64,000 nt of DNA, taken from NCBI RefSeq assembly GCF_032884065.1, contig NC_088883.1:34065411-34129410 (forward strand). Reading direction: 5' to 3'. The DNA comes from Artemia franciscana (lineage: Eukaryota; Arthropoda; Branchiopoda; Anostraca; Artemiidae). The position numbers and the translations under genes are program-made. Shown piece after piece: positions 13,031 to 26,214 of the stretch; position 1 is the first letter of the stretch; the number at the start of each line of letters is the position of its first letter. The notes beneath the pieces were generated by a model, which saw nothing but the letters and a program-made list of their open reading frames with translations, searched no databases and had not been told where the DNA came from.

Positions 13031-13850
13031 TCAAATCTTACTGATTAAATTCTTGAGTTGGGTCGGGATATTTAACAAGCCCCTTAGCTTGAATTCCATT
13101 AAAAACAATCCTTTTATTGCAATGTATGCTCTGCGCTTTACCTACTAGTTAAGGTAGATATAATATATTTTTTTTAAAAAAATCACTATCACAAGCCCTC
13201 AGGGGACCGAATTCGGACTTCGGAGTCGACTAATAAAACAAACAAAGCAAAAAACACTAATAATAATGAATGATCAAATTATGTATAAAAATACAAGTAA
13301 AAAAAAAGTAAAAAAATATAAGTCAGAAAAAAAGGGAAGGGGACAAAAAAAGTCAAGAAATAAACATATATATCTACAAATTAAAAGGGACACTAAAAAA
13401 AAGTCCAAAAACTCACAAAAAAAGAACGAAGCATAAGACATACGAAAAACAGATATGACTTAAAAGGGAAACTAAACCAAAACAGCGGGGGGCAAGTTGT
13501 ATCATACGATCTTAAACTTAGCATTTAATTTGAAGGATTGAGATATTCTTCGTGACGCAGAATACCCACTCGACTGTCAAAGTTCGGGGTTTTCCAAATC
13601 AATCCACTGATTTTTCAATTTGATACTTAACCTACACAATTTCTTCAAACGAATTCGCTACTTACACGTATCTTCTTTCTAGTTGACGCTAAATAACTAA
13701 CATCAAAAAACAAAGTATGTAATATTTATATAAATTTAGCAAAAATTGCTACGGATTTGTTTCCAAATCCTGTTGAATGGGACTTTTGTTTATATGAGAA
13801 AATTTCAAACATGAATTGCCGAATTTCAGGTATTGAACGAACTGACACTC

Positions 13851-14060
13851 CAGAGGAAGTTTTAGGAGAGGGACAAAGAGGGACTTCCCTGGGTGCAGAA
13901 ACTTTTTAAGGCGGAAAATTTCAATTACTGTTATCTAGTGATTATGATTATTTTGTAATTGATGAATATTTATTTTTATTAAAATAAAGTGAAGGACGCA
14001 GTTAATAAATGAAAATAGTGAATTACTATACGATTTTCCGAGACTTAAACTTGATTGTCA
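13851..14060 (+). mobile_element. hAT-like MITE, left-half relic
   Basis: It starts CAGAGGAAGTTTTAGGAGAG, like the 2411 element, followed by the GGGTGCAGAAA and TTTTATTAAAATAAAG interior words. The right end is lost. Confidence 0.5.
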
Positions 14061-15176
14061 GAATTTTTATTAATTTTAACTCTTGGTCTCAGATATTATT
14101 ACTATTTCATTCGGTTAAATCGCAATATTTGGGTTTTAGTAGCTACAAGCCTTATTTTGTAGATGTGTGCCTTCCCTAGTAAGGCAAATGTTCCAAAACC
14201 AGTTTAGACGAGTTTGAAAACACAATTTTAGGCGTAAATATTTATATTATTTTCGAAATTTTAGTTGTTCTAAAGGCTGAAGAAATAAACCGTTTAAGGG
14301 AACCCTTTACGACTAAAAAAAAAAAATAAAAAAAATTGGCACTCATTCACCCTAATACCGGAAAACGCAATTGAAACAAGAGTCATTCAGATGAATCTGA
14401 ATGGGATAGGGGAACCTTTTGTCTTTGAATAAAGTTTGCCCGACAGCTGATTCTGTTTTTTTATATATTTCAAGTTATATCCGTATCAGTTTAATGTTGC
14501 CATGTCCAAAACAAAAGGGTCTATCTGACAACTTCCAGAAATGAGTTATTATACTGTTTAGGGAGAAGAGCAATTTTTTCGCTGTATCGCAAATTTTTCG
14601 CTGTATCGCAATTTTTTCGCTTGTTGGAAGTTTGGTTAAACATATCTGTAGTTTGGCTGGGTTTCGTAACAAAATCTTGAGTCGATATAAGGGGTTTAAG
14701 AATACCTTAGTTCTACTGCTCTCAACTGGAGGGGGGATTCAGGTGTCATTTAAGAAACGCTTTCTACTGAACTATATGACGCATATGTAAGATACTGTTT
14801 CATTATTTAAAAAAGGAATCGTAGCTGATTTTGATTATCGCGTAATTAAATACAGAAATGAGGACCTCCCTGATCTAGTGTGTCTCTATGAATTCGGTGT
14901 ATTTGTATTGTGGTAATTATCTCATCAGGGAAGGGAGGCTGGTAGGGACAAGCAATTTTGTAGCTCAAATATTACATGACACCAGGAAGGTTTCCGAAAT
15001 AGTCCATCCTTAAAGGTGGCTTCAAGTATGACCTTGAAATATACTCTTAAAAAGTTAAATTTTGTAAAAAGTTTAATTTCGTAGACTAACTTAAGTGTAA
15101 TTCCCTGTTGGCGTTGAATAAATTCGGAAAGGGAAAAATGCAATGGGAATTGTTCTATTTCGAGGAATGCAACCTA

Positions 15177-15346
<170 letters not shown>

Positions 15347-16204
15347 TATGTAACGTTGATATCGTAATGGTAGTTTCAAAATAATGTTTCTTCAGGGTCA
15401 CAAAATCTAACCTGTATATTTTTTTTTAGAATTAAATTAAAATCTATTTTGAAAAACAACGTCAGAGAAATAAAGTAAGACGATGTTTTGAAAACCTGTC
15501 GAAGACTATCTAATAGATTTACACCGTTAAGCCTACTCGTCAGAATTTTGGTGTCAACCAGATTTTTTTTCTTCTTATTTTTTAATAGTATTAGTTTTGT
15601 CCCTATGCAGACTCTAAGAGAACAAGAAAGAGGTATACACATTAGAGGCCAGTTTCAAAAATGTTGTAGAATTTCGATATAATTCTAACTTTATAAAATG
15701 ACCTTTGTTTAACCTTGGATGGCTTTAATAAATTTATATCTGTTGTTAGGCGAGGAATTGTTTAGGGTTTTTGAACTTAAGTGAATCTCTTACTTGAGAC
15801 GCATGAAAAATAGCTTATCAACCAGAGAAATTAGTCGTGGCTTGGTTTTTTGGCTTCTTTCTCCGGTCAATCACATTTTCTCAGCACGAGAAGAGGTGCT
15901 TGAAGCGTTTTTGGCACAACAAAATTTACTGCGCACTTTCTCCTGCTATTGTTGAATTGAAACAATCCCTGTTCTCTTCAACAGATTTTTCAACATTTTT
16001 TCGACAATTAACTGTGTACAGAGCTGTAAATCACTCTTTTAATGAGCCGTATCTAGGGCTCCCTTTTGAATGGGGTTCAAGTCATAGGGTTGACTCGACA
16101 CTTATGCTGCCTAGGAGAGGGTGCTCGTCACAATTTGAATTGATATCTGGTAACAGTGGTCGCCGAGAAATAATCTTACTCTGTATAATTAGTAAGTGTT
16201 CGTA

Positions 16205-17210
16205 CTTACTTGTACTTGTAGCGGGACCAGACAAGGACGCCTCACCTGGGATCTAGAAGGCTACGTATAGTTGACTCCCATTTGTCGCGATCTTGTGCCA
16301 GCTCTTTAGCAAACCGGAACCGGCAACTATCCCACTTTATGCTAAACCTTCGAAGTCCGCTAATGGGGTCGAGGTAGTTTTTGTTAGTTTCTCACCACTT
16401 CTTCAATTGACCGCCAGGTCGCCCGCGCCAAATCTGGCAACGGGGCAGCTAGAAGCACTTGCTTTAGGATGTGGTCATTGGGTCTTCTAAGGACATGGCC
16501 AAGCCAACATGGTCTTCCTTGTTTGAAATCGTGGCGGCGGGTTTGATGTTACAGCAGTGGTGGCGCACATCAACATTTGACATTCTGTCGGAGTACCGAA
16601 TCCTCAGGGTTTTTCGTAGACGGCAGTGGTCAAAGACTTCCAAATCATTTATATGAAGCGCTTTCAGTGGCCACTGCATAGAAGAGAACACATCTAACAG
16701 CCGCTTTATAGGCAGGAATTTTTCTTCATGCTGATGTCCCACCAGTTCTACAAATGGCAGCGGAGTTGTGAGAAGATTGCTTGAACTTCGTTGATTCTGT
16801 TCTGCACGTCTACGTCACAGCCTCCACCAGTTTCTATTATTAAGCCAAGATAGGTGAAGCTATCGACTTTTTTCAGTTCTTGTCTGTAAAGCACAAGCTG
16901 ATGATCCGACTGTATATTTAGATCCATGACTTTAGTTTTTGCCGTGTTGATCTTCATACCCTGTACCTGAGAGAAATTGTTTTCTTCTTGAAGGGGGGAA
17001 TCAGCAAAGAAATGTACAAGGAGGACCAAAATGTGACTTAACCGACCTTTCCTTGCTTATTCTTCCCTTCAGAACAGCTCTGGAAAAGGTTTTGACAATC
17101 ATAAGCATGAATGTCAGATTGAGGGGTTTCTCACTTCCCGTTACATGGTGTACATATTGGAATGTCATATGTGCCGCTGTTCCGCTCCGCTTGGCACGCG
17201 CCACCTGTTG
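16205..17210 (-). pseudogene. RTE/BovB-like non-LTR retrotransposon, 3' third, frame-broken
   Basis: The minus strand encodes the C-terminal part of a reverse-transcriptase protein. Near 16945 it reads GMKINTAKTKVM, then VDSFTYLGLIIETGGG and DVQNRINEVQA (16748-17029). After a frame change it continues FDHCRLRKTLRIRYSDRMSN and VRHHC (16464-16742), and near 16300 AKELAQDRDKWE. This is the thumb and C-terminal region after the FADD motif of RTE-like elements. The catalytic palm is not present. Frameshifts and a 5' truncation show it is dead. The region just above 17030 is poorly recognisable. Confidence 0.75.
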
Positions 17211-17272
17211 TATATGATTTCTAAAAGTGGGCAGCCCCTTGTCTGAGAAATGATCCTTAGGCGTTACACCGA

Positions 17273-17553
17273 TAGAGGTGGTACTAGGGGGCAGGGGGGA
17301 GGGGTACTTGCCCCGGGAAGAGAAGTATTAGGGCTATAAAATTTCAAAGAGTAATTTAATGAGTTTAGTCATTTTATAGTTTTTGAATTTTATTTCTGTT
17401 AAAATAAAGCAGAGGGCGCAGTTGGCAGCAAATTTAGTCCGAAATTTTTATTTTTCCCATATCTTCATCACCATTCCTTGAAAATCAAAGTTAGTAGACT
17501 GAATGCTAATCAAGATTTTGCTCCAGGCGTAAGAAAGGCCTGAACTGCCACTG
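17273..17553 (+). mobile_element. hAT-like MITE copy
   Basis: Left end TAGAGGTGGTACTAGGGG and right end AAAGGCCTGAACTGCCACTG match the 2411 family. GCCCCGGGAAGAG and AAAATAAAGCAGAGGGCGCA lie inside. No target duplication was seen. Confidence 0.65.
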
Positions 17554-17734
17554 GGCCGCATTTTGGTAAATCTATCCTGTTTTGTTTCATGGCTAGGGGG
17601 TTGAACCTTTAAGGAAATGTTTTTTTGGAGCTAGACCTTCATGTTGGGTTGAGGGGAATGTCTTTATTTCTGTTCCTCTTGAAAGAGTACGATACATTTT
17701 TATTTCCTATTTTAAGTCTGTTGCTAGAGAGCAA

Positions 17735-17912
17735 GGGCGTATCTGGGATTTTTTTCTGGGGGGGGGGGTTGAGTCACAAAAGAAAACCTTACAAAATATA
17801 TGAAAAGTCGTTTGTACTGCTTTTTTTTTACTGTTTTTATGAGTCAGGCAAAGATTTCGAGATGGGAGGTGCAACACCCGGTACCCCTCCTCCTAGATAC
17901 GACCTTGTTTGA
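17735..17912 (+). repeat. Short dispersed repeat, G/C-run family (copy 3)
   Basis: It begins GGGCGTATCTGGGATTTT, has a G-run, and ends CCTCCTCCTAGATACGACCTT. The two ends are imperfect inverted repeats, the clearest sign in this family that it may be a DNA element. Confidence 0.5.
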
Positions 17913-19304
17913 TAGGCTCTTAGGCTGATATGATTGCCAACCCCGTCTCACACTCAGGTCACGTCGACAACATTTAAAAGTTTTGTAGTCGCGGACCGGT
18001 AAAAGTAAGAGAAAATGCTTAATGAACTCATTCAAATGTCAAATAGGTGTAAAAACCAGTTTATTCAGCATTTTATTTGCGAAAATGCTGATCTGTAAAG
18101 ATCTCTGTGGTTTCTATCAATTGATGTTAGTTAAATGACAGCAAAAAAAGAAAGAAAATAACTTAAAATCGTCCTTGTCACAGCTCGAATCCGACATTTT
18201 GACACTTTTGAGATAACTGCCAGAAGCCATTCACTGAGCTGCTCTCAAAGGGAGTATCGGAATGTTCAATCACTTTTATTCTTCTGGTCTATTTTACCAT
18301 GCTGATTCTCCATTTAAAGTAAAGTTAGCAGGTGGTTTTTGCTAACTATTTCGGAAGCATGAAAATGGTAGATACGAGGTTTAGAGGGGACAGCGACAAA
18401 ATTTAACTTTTAGTTTTCCCGTTCTCCTCTGAAATTTGAAAACCCAAAAAAAGACCTTGATCTGTTTCTATGAAGTTGCTTCAACAAGAATAAGTCAAAA
18501 TCGCGTAAGTTTATAGGATTCGTCTAAAAAACGAAGAGGAATTGGTATAATTACGAAAATCGGAAAGTAATTACTAATTATACCTTGGATAGAAATTAAA
18601 ATAATCATTAATAAGTGGTACATGTCATGGAAAAATGATCGATTCGGTTTGACAATTGACGTAGGCTAATTGTTTATCGTCAGAATTGATATTATTTCTC
18701 AGTTTATATTTTAGAACGTCGCAGTATCTCTGATGGATAGCGATTCTTTTGGTTATTTTTCAACGCTCTTTGGACTTCGTGGTCTTGTTTCTAAAATAAA
18801 ACCAACAATTATTGTCTGGCCAATCATATTGTATGGCGTTGCTGTTGAAATTGACACTCATTAAAGAAACGACAACTTCTCAATTCATAGCCGCGTTTTT
18901 TGGTTGTTTTTTTTTTCACTTTTTTTCAACTTAAGAATTTTTTGCGATAAATCCGTTAATAAGAAAAAAATAAAATATAGTTACATTGGGGTTGATTTCA
19001 TGGACGTGAGCTTCTTTATGTTTTTTAATGAATCTGTTGAAATGAAGAGCCGAGTTCAGACCCGGTGCAAGAACGAGTCAAGTCCTGGCTTGGTACAAAA
19101 GCGAGCTAACTCCTGAGTCAGTGTAGAAATGAGCTAACTCGAAGCTGCAGTGAAATTAATGTTCAAACCACTTAGTTTGCATTAGCAAATGATTTATAGT
19201 AAATACATTTTAAATCATTTATTACAAAAAAATTAAATATTTATTTGTAAAATAATAGCTATAGAGATTGCGCTTAAAGTTCTAACTCAGTAAAGCCGTA
19301 ATGC

Positions 19305-19598
19305 TCTTTATACACCCGGCAATGCCAAATCGTCTGAGGCCAACATCACTATACACGCTTCTCCTCTACACTGATTCAAAGCTTCATTCCTTACCCCACA
19401 CCCCTCTCATGAAATGGAAATGTCCTTTAAATACTTCTTTATGGCCTCTTCCCATTTGGGGATTTTTTTTTCTTAGATCGGCCCCTAGTTTATGGCCGAA
19501 AAGCACAATGTTAGCAATCTTTCATTCTTTATCCGTTAAACGTGGCCTAACCATCTTAACCCTCCTTTCATTATAGCACTAGAACGTGGGATCGGATC
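19305..19598 (-). pseudogene. Non-LTR retrotransposon C-terminus, downstream half
   Basis: The minus strand reads SSAIMKGGLRW then LG and, through frame breaks, an end like the 7490-7745 tail (CIVMLAS then DDLALPG). It continues the fragment at 20123-20265; the hAT-like MITE at 19599-20122 separates them. Together they are one retrotransposon copy split by a later insertion. Confidence 0.6.
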
Positions 19599-20122
19599 CA
19601 CTGGTGGTTCTGACCCCTTTTGCGCTGTAGACAAAATCTTGATTAGCACCTCCCCCCCTCTTGTCTTTCAAAAATTTTCAGGCCAAATTTAGAAATTTTC
19701 ATTTATTAACACATTTATTTTCAGTTTATTAATTAATTAATGATTTATTTTTTTGTTATTTTTATTATTTATTTGATAATTTATCAATTCATTTCATCTA
19801 TTAAATGTGCCATTTATTATTTCCGTTTATTATTCATTTATTATTAATCAAAATATAATTTAGTACAAAACTATTATAACTGTTGCGTTATTTATTTGAA
19901 ATTTTTTGCCCCTAAAATTTTAGTGTGGGGAGGGGGGGCAAGTGACCACTGATAATTTATCAATTAATTTCATCTATTAAATGCGTCATTTATTGTTTTC
20001 ATTTATTATTAATAAAAATAAAATTACAACTGTTACGTTATTTATTTGAAATTTTGTGCCCCTAAAATTCTAGTGTGGGGGCAAGTGCCACCTCTGTCCT
20101 CCCCCCGCTAAAACAGCCTCTG
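19599..20122 (-). mobile_element. hAT-like MITE inserted in a retrotransposon
   Basis: The left end CACTGGTGGTTCTGACCCC and right end CTAAAACAGCCTCTG are the family termini. The interior is partly duplicated: the TTTATTTGAAATTTT...CCCCTAAAATT block occurs at about 19890-19925 and again at 20038-20070. Flanking 8-mers ATCGGATC (19591-19598) and ATTGAACC (20123-20130) match at 5 of 8 positions and differ only by transitions, consistent with an aged duplication. Confidence 0.7.
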
Positions 20123-20265
20123 ATTGAACCCCATTTCTCTTGCAGATTATTATCTTCTATGCGGTCGGTCAAATGGGCACCTAAAACTATTCGTAGACAA
20201 TTCCTTTGGAAAATATTTAAAAAATCTGCTTCAAAAACTTCAAAGCGCCAACGTTTCGTAACCAT
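20123..20265 (-). pseudogene. Non-LTR retrotransposon C-terminus, upstream half
   Basis: The minus strand reads NIFQRNCLRIVLGAHLTDRI then EDNNLQEKWGSI, the typical stretch after the palm domain of these elements (RNCLRIVLG...LTDRIS...EKCGSI). It is cut by the MITE that ends at 20122 and resumes at 19598. Confidence 0.7.
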
Positions 20266-20644
20266 GTTTGACTATTGTCATTACCTTCTGTATTCTAATT
20301 CTTGTTTCGCAGACTTATATTCCTATTCTTTCAACAACAAAAAATCCAGCGTAAAAAAAGTAAAACAACAGCATTGTAATTTGATCTTCAGTCGCCATAG
20401 TTCAATCACTAGCACATTAAACTTTGAATCAGAATGACAAGGGATCAAATCCTTAAGCGGGTATTATTTTTCCTATTATAATTTTGTTCCTTATATATGA
20501 TTATTTTTCTGCTAATTCACAATTTTTATGAATTTTTGTGAATTGTGAAATGTTAAATACACTATTTTTGGAACAATTCTTTCAACAAAAAAAATCCAGC
20601 GTAAAAAAAGTCAATGATTATATCTTCTTTTTTTTTCATTTCAG

Positions 20645-20897
20645 AAACAACAGTGCTATGGATTTATCGGCTTTCGTGGACAGTGCAGCTTCAGTCAATC
20701 GGATCTATCTTCAGCATTTTTCTTTAAATGCAGACATTGAATCCCGTTTGGTTATCTATGACGAAGACTCTGGACTTGGCCCCGACCGTGAGAGTTCAGG
20801 AAGCATTGATGGGGATCCTGGTTCAGAGCTGACGTTCCAGCTGTCCCCGCCATCTGGCTCTGCCATTTGTCGTCGCCGCTCTGAACGCATTGAGTAG
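20645..20897 (+). CDS. Mnk: MNK/Lk6-type kinase, terminal coding exon
   Basis: Last coding exon, 253 bp, stop TAG at 20895. The acceptor TTTCAG gives one base that completes the arginine codon AG|A from the exon at 7092. The tail reads NNSAMDLSAFVDSA, where vertebrate MNKs have NSSTMDLTLFAAEA, then NRIYLQHF and an acidic, serine-rich linker (DEDSGLGPDRESSG). It ends FQLSPPSGSAICRRRSERIE. Known MNKs carry SPP...LARRR at this place, a basic MAPK-docking motif. Here the basic patch is CRRRSER at the extreme C-terminus, so docking is plausible but altered. The three exons give 219 residues in the window. Confidence 0.93.
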
Positions 20898-21490
20898 ATG
20901 GCTACAGTATCCACTGAGCAGGATAATTTGAAATGAAAAAATGCGGCGGCATCATTATCATTTTTAAAATGTTGCTTTTGTAAACGATGTATGCTCTTTT
21001 TTTTATAGTGAGAAAGAAGTGATTTCTGTATCTCAATAATCAGTTTGATTCCTCCACTTATCAAACTATTTTTTCTGCCTTTGAAAATGCAGTAGAAAAA
21101 ATACTGCTTTTCTTTATTAAAATTTTTATATTATTTTTGCCAACAATTTGTGATTGAAATGAACGCCTGAAATTTGGTTGATATAGCATTGTCAGTGGAA
21201 AAGTAATAAGTTTGGAGAGTGTTCAAATAGACATGAAATTGTGTTTCATTTCCCTTATTCTTACTGACTTAGCCTAGCTATTGTGTATTTCTCAGTTTAG
21301 TGTTTGAAATGCCTATATGCCTGTTTCAAGCAATAAGTTGTTTTATACATTTATTGCACTTTTTGATAAAACGAAGTTTTATCTTTCAAAAGTAATTCTG
21401 CCAACATTGTTTACTTGCATGATTTTGTACACTAAAGGGCCATAAAACCAACGTGTTCCAACTTAAATAAATATTTATAATTGCTTTAAA
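20898..21490 (+). other. MNK 3' UTR
   Basis: AT-rich non-coding sequence after the MNK stop. The first AATAAA I find is at 21466-21471, so the transcript probably ends near 21480-21495. No repeat family intrudes, which fits a retained UTR. Confidence 0.6.
21466..21471 (+). terminator. Poly(A) signal AATAAA of MNK gene
   Basis: Canonical hexamer about 570 bp after the stop codon, in an AT-rich context. Confidence 0.55.
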
Positions 21491-21494
21491 TTTA

Positions 21495-22085
21495 GAAAAT
21501 TATACTTAATTGCCAACATTTTTAAGAAATGTCACTATAATGTCCATGTATTTTTAGAATTCTAGTTCTTAGAATGGTTACAAGGAAAATGGTCGTACTG
21601 TGGAAAATCCCCGTCCCCTCATTAACGCTCTGAAGTGTTTTGACCATCTCAATGTTGAAAAAATCCTCTGATACTCCTTACGCTCCTCCTGTCTTGGGGG
21701 CCTTCGGGTAGTGGATCTAATCCATAGAAAATTGGAGATATTATTTGTTAGTATTTCGATAAAAGTACCAAAGAAGGCATTTTCAATGATAAAACAAAAT
21801 AGGTATTTCGGAAATCCATGGGGGGGGGGCTCCTCCCTACCTTTGTGGACTAATGCTAAATGTAAAATTATCGTCGTACTGATCTGAATCAAGTCAAGAG
21901 GTAAATATTAATGCCTAATGGGGTGAATGCCAATTTTATAGCTCTTTTTTTTTATTAATTGAAAGCGTGGAATTGAAAACTAATGTAAGAAGCCAAATGG
22001 AGAGTAAAATACAAATAATGTCTTAGTTGGTTTGTTCTCATGAATATTTTCCCCAGTGAATAATTGGTTTAATAAAATCAAAAAC

Positions 22086-22173
<88 letters not shown>

Positions 22174-23182
22174 GTATATTTGAACCCATGGAATCAAAGC
22201 ACACTTTTAAGGACAAAAGTATAAAGCAGTGACTTCTATCTTTCTCATGGATTCCTCGCGATGTTTATCGGGCATTCAGGCTTTTAGGTCATATACTATT
22301 TTGAGCTGAAAATTCAGAGAATTTTAAAAAATGAAACATTTCAAAAATAAAATAAGTCTAATAAGGAATTAAAATAACAAAGTAATTTAAAAATAAAATA
22401 AGTCATTAATATATATTTTCATTTTGTATAGTTTAATAACCTTGGAACGTTTAAACTGTTGTATATCACCTTATAAAATACACGCTAAGCCTTTATTACC
22501 AAGTACAAACTGAAATACAGAAAGAAATTGGTTCTGCATAGACGAAGAACTTGAGTGTGTGGCTATAACAGATAAGTACCTTAAACTGTTTATTAAATAA
22601 AGTTAAAAATAAATTATTGCTAAAAAAAACCTCAAGGAGAAATGCCTACAGCGTGTCAGAGAACACTATTCTGTTCTTTTCTGTTGACCTATTCTAAATA
22701 ATAATAGATAATTAAAAAACATCATTAATCCTTAATAAATAACATTATAAATTATTTATAAATTGATTAATATAACAATAAATCTTTGTAAATTTCAACT
22801 GTTTACACTCTACTTCTGTAAGGCCCAACGTGTACACTATCATAAGTATTAGCGATGTAAATTTCTTCAAAACTATTTATTATTCTATTTTTTATCTTAA
22901 AGATTTGGCTATAGTGTGAACTTGTATTTATTATGTCACCTAACAACTTTTTAAATTTCGTCAAAGGATGCTTAATATATGCTACGAAAAAATAACCTAT
23001 TTTTATATTTTTACATTTAATTAATTTAAGCTTTAATTTAAATTAGATTTATTTTAAATTTTAAAAATAACCCTTTGTGTCTTTAAGCTGTAATTGCTTT
23101 CGATCTCTCATTGAAAATTTCATATTTTTCTGCCGAGAAGAAGGCCAATAACCATGTTCCTATCCAGGACGTGCCAAAAAAG
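21495..23182. other. Intergenic, little recognisable
   Basis: AT-rich intergenic DNA. Apart from the (AT)n tract at 22089-22170 and a G-run at 21821-21829, I see no gene, RNA gene or known repeat. Confidence 0.5.
22089..22170. repeat. (AT)n microsatellite, 82 bp
   Basis: Uninterrupted alternating AT run, about 41 units. Confidence 0.98.
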
Positions 23183-23625
23183 TATGGGCAACTTATAAAA
23201 GTGGAAGATGGGAAAAGTTTCGAACAAAATAAAACAGTTACGCTATCTAGCGTTTTGCGACACTTTGACATTTTTTTTTAAGCTTTGTAATTGCTTTTCT
23301 GTCAGGAACTGAAATCAGACACTTGTTTACTACCCTTATTTTACTAACTATACAAATTATTCTTAAATGCCAGGTATAGCCTAATGCTAGATTTTTTTTT
23401 TTTCAAATAAATAGTACCGCTACAATAAAATAAAACTGTAACGCTATCTAGTATTTGGCGACACTTGGCATTTTTTCAAGCTCTGTAATTGCTTTTCTGT
23501 CATGAACTGAAATCAGACACTTGTTTCCTACCCTTATTTTTACTAACTCTACAATTATTTTTAAATGCCAGGGAAAGCTAGTTTTTTGTCTAAACTAGCG
23601 CCAGTTCCCACTCTTACTGCGTTAC
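23183..23625. mobile_element. MITE with GGGCAACTTATAAAAGTGG termini, internally duplicated
   Basis: Left end GGGCAACTTATAAAAGTGG, right end GCGCCAGTTCCCACTCTTA, the same inverted termini as the 44429-44702 element. The interior block from ACGCTATCTAG...GCGACACTT to ...CTACCCTTATTTT occurs twice (about 23239-23345 and 23439-23545), so this copy carries an internal duplication of about 200 bp. Non-coding. Confidence 0.65.
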
Positions 23626-24472
23626 TCGTGTTCTTTTGCGTAATCTTTTTATGTTTGAGTTGTTGGGTGACACAATGAGTGAAGTTGACAGTACTGAATC
23701 TGTTCCACGTAGAAATTATCCTCGTGTTGCTGCCTGTGGTGGTAAATTAAATGTGATATAAATGTTAATGCTTGAATGGGGTTTTCATCTGTAAACCCGC
23801 TGTTTTTTGTACTTTTTTTATTTATTGTTTTTGACTGAACGAAAATTTAAAGGAAAAGTGCTCAAAGTTTATGAACTTCATAATGCTTTTATGATTATAA
23901 ATTTCATAATGGGAAGTGTATGAACTTAATGAAGATTATGAACTTCACAATATTTGACAATATCTTTAAAACGCTCAAAGCTTATAAGCTTCATAATATG
24001 TGCACTTCGTGCAAATTTAGTGATATTCCGTATGTTTGATTACTGAAAATTCAATACCTGGTATTTATTTTAATTAAGTACGTAGAAATGTAAATGTAAA
24101 GAAAAAAAATATAATGTATTATAAGGGGGAAATAATCTTCGAAAAAAAAAATCGTTGTATAGAATATGATTTATTATTAAGCTTGTTTAAGTGCATTTCT
24201 GTTATCAGTTTAATGTAAGCCATTTTGAAAAGCCAGATCGTGTTTACGTTCACTAAGGAAAGAATGGATGGCATCAGTGGCGTCGATGGGGGAGAGGGTT
24301 GGGGTGTATTTGCCCCTTCTACCTAGACTTTAAGAAATAGTAATTTTTTTTCTATTTTAGCTAAAAAAAAAAAAAAAATGCTTCTTTTCAGGTATTCTCC
24401 TTAAAACAATTGAAAAAAGAAAGATTTGTCCCCCCTCCACTTATTAATAAACTGGCACCACTGGACGTCATG

Positions 24473-24475
<3 letters not shown>

Positions 24476-24552
<77 letters not shown>
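24476..24552. repeat. (AT)n microsatellite, 77 bp
   Basis: Uninterrupted alternating run between GGGG and CCTTTTTTTT. Confidence 0.98.
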
Positions 24553-24557
<5 letters not shown>

Positions 24558-24559
24558 TT

Positions 24560-26200
24560 TTTTTCATTTTCATGAAAATCTCCTTTTTAAGTATAAACTC
24601 ATCCGTAACAGTTTCAGATATTATATATTACAATATCTGCAAACAACACGTTAAAGAACCTCCAAGTACCAAGAACATCGAAGTAAAGATATCCCCCCTC
24701 CCCTGGATCCATCTCAGGACTGCTTGTAACAAAAACTGAAAACTATACTTTCATGAACGGTTTGATGTCATATGTTTTAGCTATTCTTTCCACTTTTCTC
24801 TTTCTTAATAACTTTATTACCATTTTTTATTACCTTTTTGAACAACTTTCTATTACTAATAACTGCTATTACCAATATTACCTCTATTACAAATAATATT
24901 ACCAATTCGAGTTCCCGATTTCTTCTAAATTTTTAAGATTTCATCTTCATTGCTCTTGGTACTTTAAGCTTTTTTTGAAACGTCATCAAGTATCCACCTA
25001 ATGTACACCATTATGAAAGGTTAGGGTTAATTCCACCGACATTTTATTTTATTTTTGTGGGAAATTTATTCTTGTGTATGCAAGTAATGCCAGTGATCTT
25101 TTAAGTGTTTCTAAAAGTGATAATCCTCTCGCCGACCAAAAAAAAGAAATATTTGTATGTTTATTATATACATTTTTCGTTACGCTAAGTAAAAGTACAA
25201 AAAAAAAATATAAAGAAACAACAGAGGATTGTTCCGTGGTTGGGGAGAAGTTTATTGGCTATGTATGCCCTTTACACCCCTATAAAGCTACTTTGGACTA
25301 GTATGTACCATCTATTATCACTTGTGTGTTATTTATATGGTTTATGTTGCTAGTTTCGGAGTGAGATCGAAGATATGAATCTGTTGTAATGTATTGCAGA
25401 ATAAACATCTGTCTGAAAAATTATTTTTGTTTTTTTAAACGCCTATTTTAGAATTTTTATTTTATTTTTTTTAGTTGATAAATTGGTCGCAGGATTTCAG
25501 GTTCAGTGGGTTCTCTGTTAAAACTCGTCCAACCTTCCTGTACTAAATTAATTTTTTCTCTTTTTCAATATTTGGATTGTTCTTCAAGAACAAGGCAGTA
25601 TCCAGATGATGGGTGTTATCGGGTTTAAACCCCACCTCCCGGGATTTTTTTTCGATTTTGAAACGTAACGAAAATGCATGCAAACAAGTTTCTGATGAAT
25701 TTTTAAAGTTCCCCCCCCCCCCGAAAAAAAAACCCGGATACACCTTTGACCAAGATACTTTCAGATTTTTCTAAAGGCATCTTATTCTCTTGCTTTAACT
25801 GCTCATAGGCTGTGAAGTATTTGAAAAGTCATTGACAACATTAGCCAAGAACGTTAAAGTAAGAAAATCGAAGGACAACAAAGAAGAAAAAATGAGGTAA
25901 ATGAAAAAAAAGAAAAATGAGGCACAGAAAAAAAAGAGGAAAATTACGAATGATTTGGTCAAGAAAAAAAAATACTTTACAGGACAATATGCATTAAGAA
26001 CAAAAACTGAAACTTGTCAAAGGACCTCTTCTATTTTAGTTTTCGCTTTTAATTTGGTCTTACGGACAGTCAATGTTGCCAGTTTTTCTGTCTTCCAGCC
26101 AGTGTTGGAAAAGTTTTCCATTTTCGCTCTAGTTTGCTTTCCTGTATGTCCTTTTAACGCCTAATGAGAGTACCCTTAGGTAAAATCGAAGTTTCCGCAC
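24560..26200. other. Intergenic, repeat scraps only
   Basis: AT-rich sequence with homopolymers. One G/C-run dispersed repeat lies at 25595-25752; nothing else was recognised. Confidence 0.45.
25595..25752 (+). repeat. Short dispersed repeat, G/C-run family (copy 4)
   Basis: GGGTGTTATCGGGTTTAAACC, then ACGTAACGAAAATGCATGCA, a 14-base C-run and CCCGGATACACC. Same order of marks as the copy at 1620-1795. Confidence 0.5.
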
Positions 26201-26214
26201 CGGATATAGTATGG

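Noticed and set aside
15837..16256. 139-codon open frame on the + strand
   Set aside because: No recognisable domain, no splice context, and its 3' part overlaps the antisense retrotransposon fragment. Likely chance, though I cannot exclude an unknown gene.
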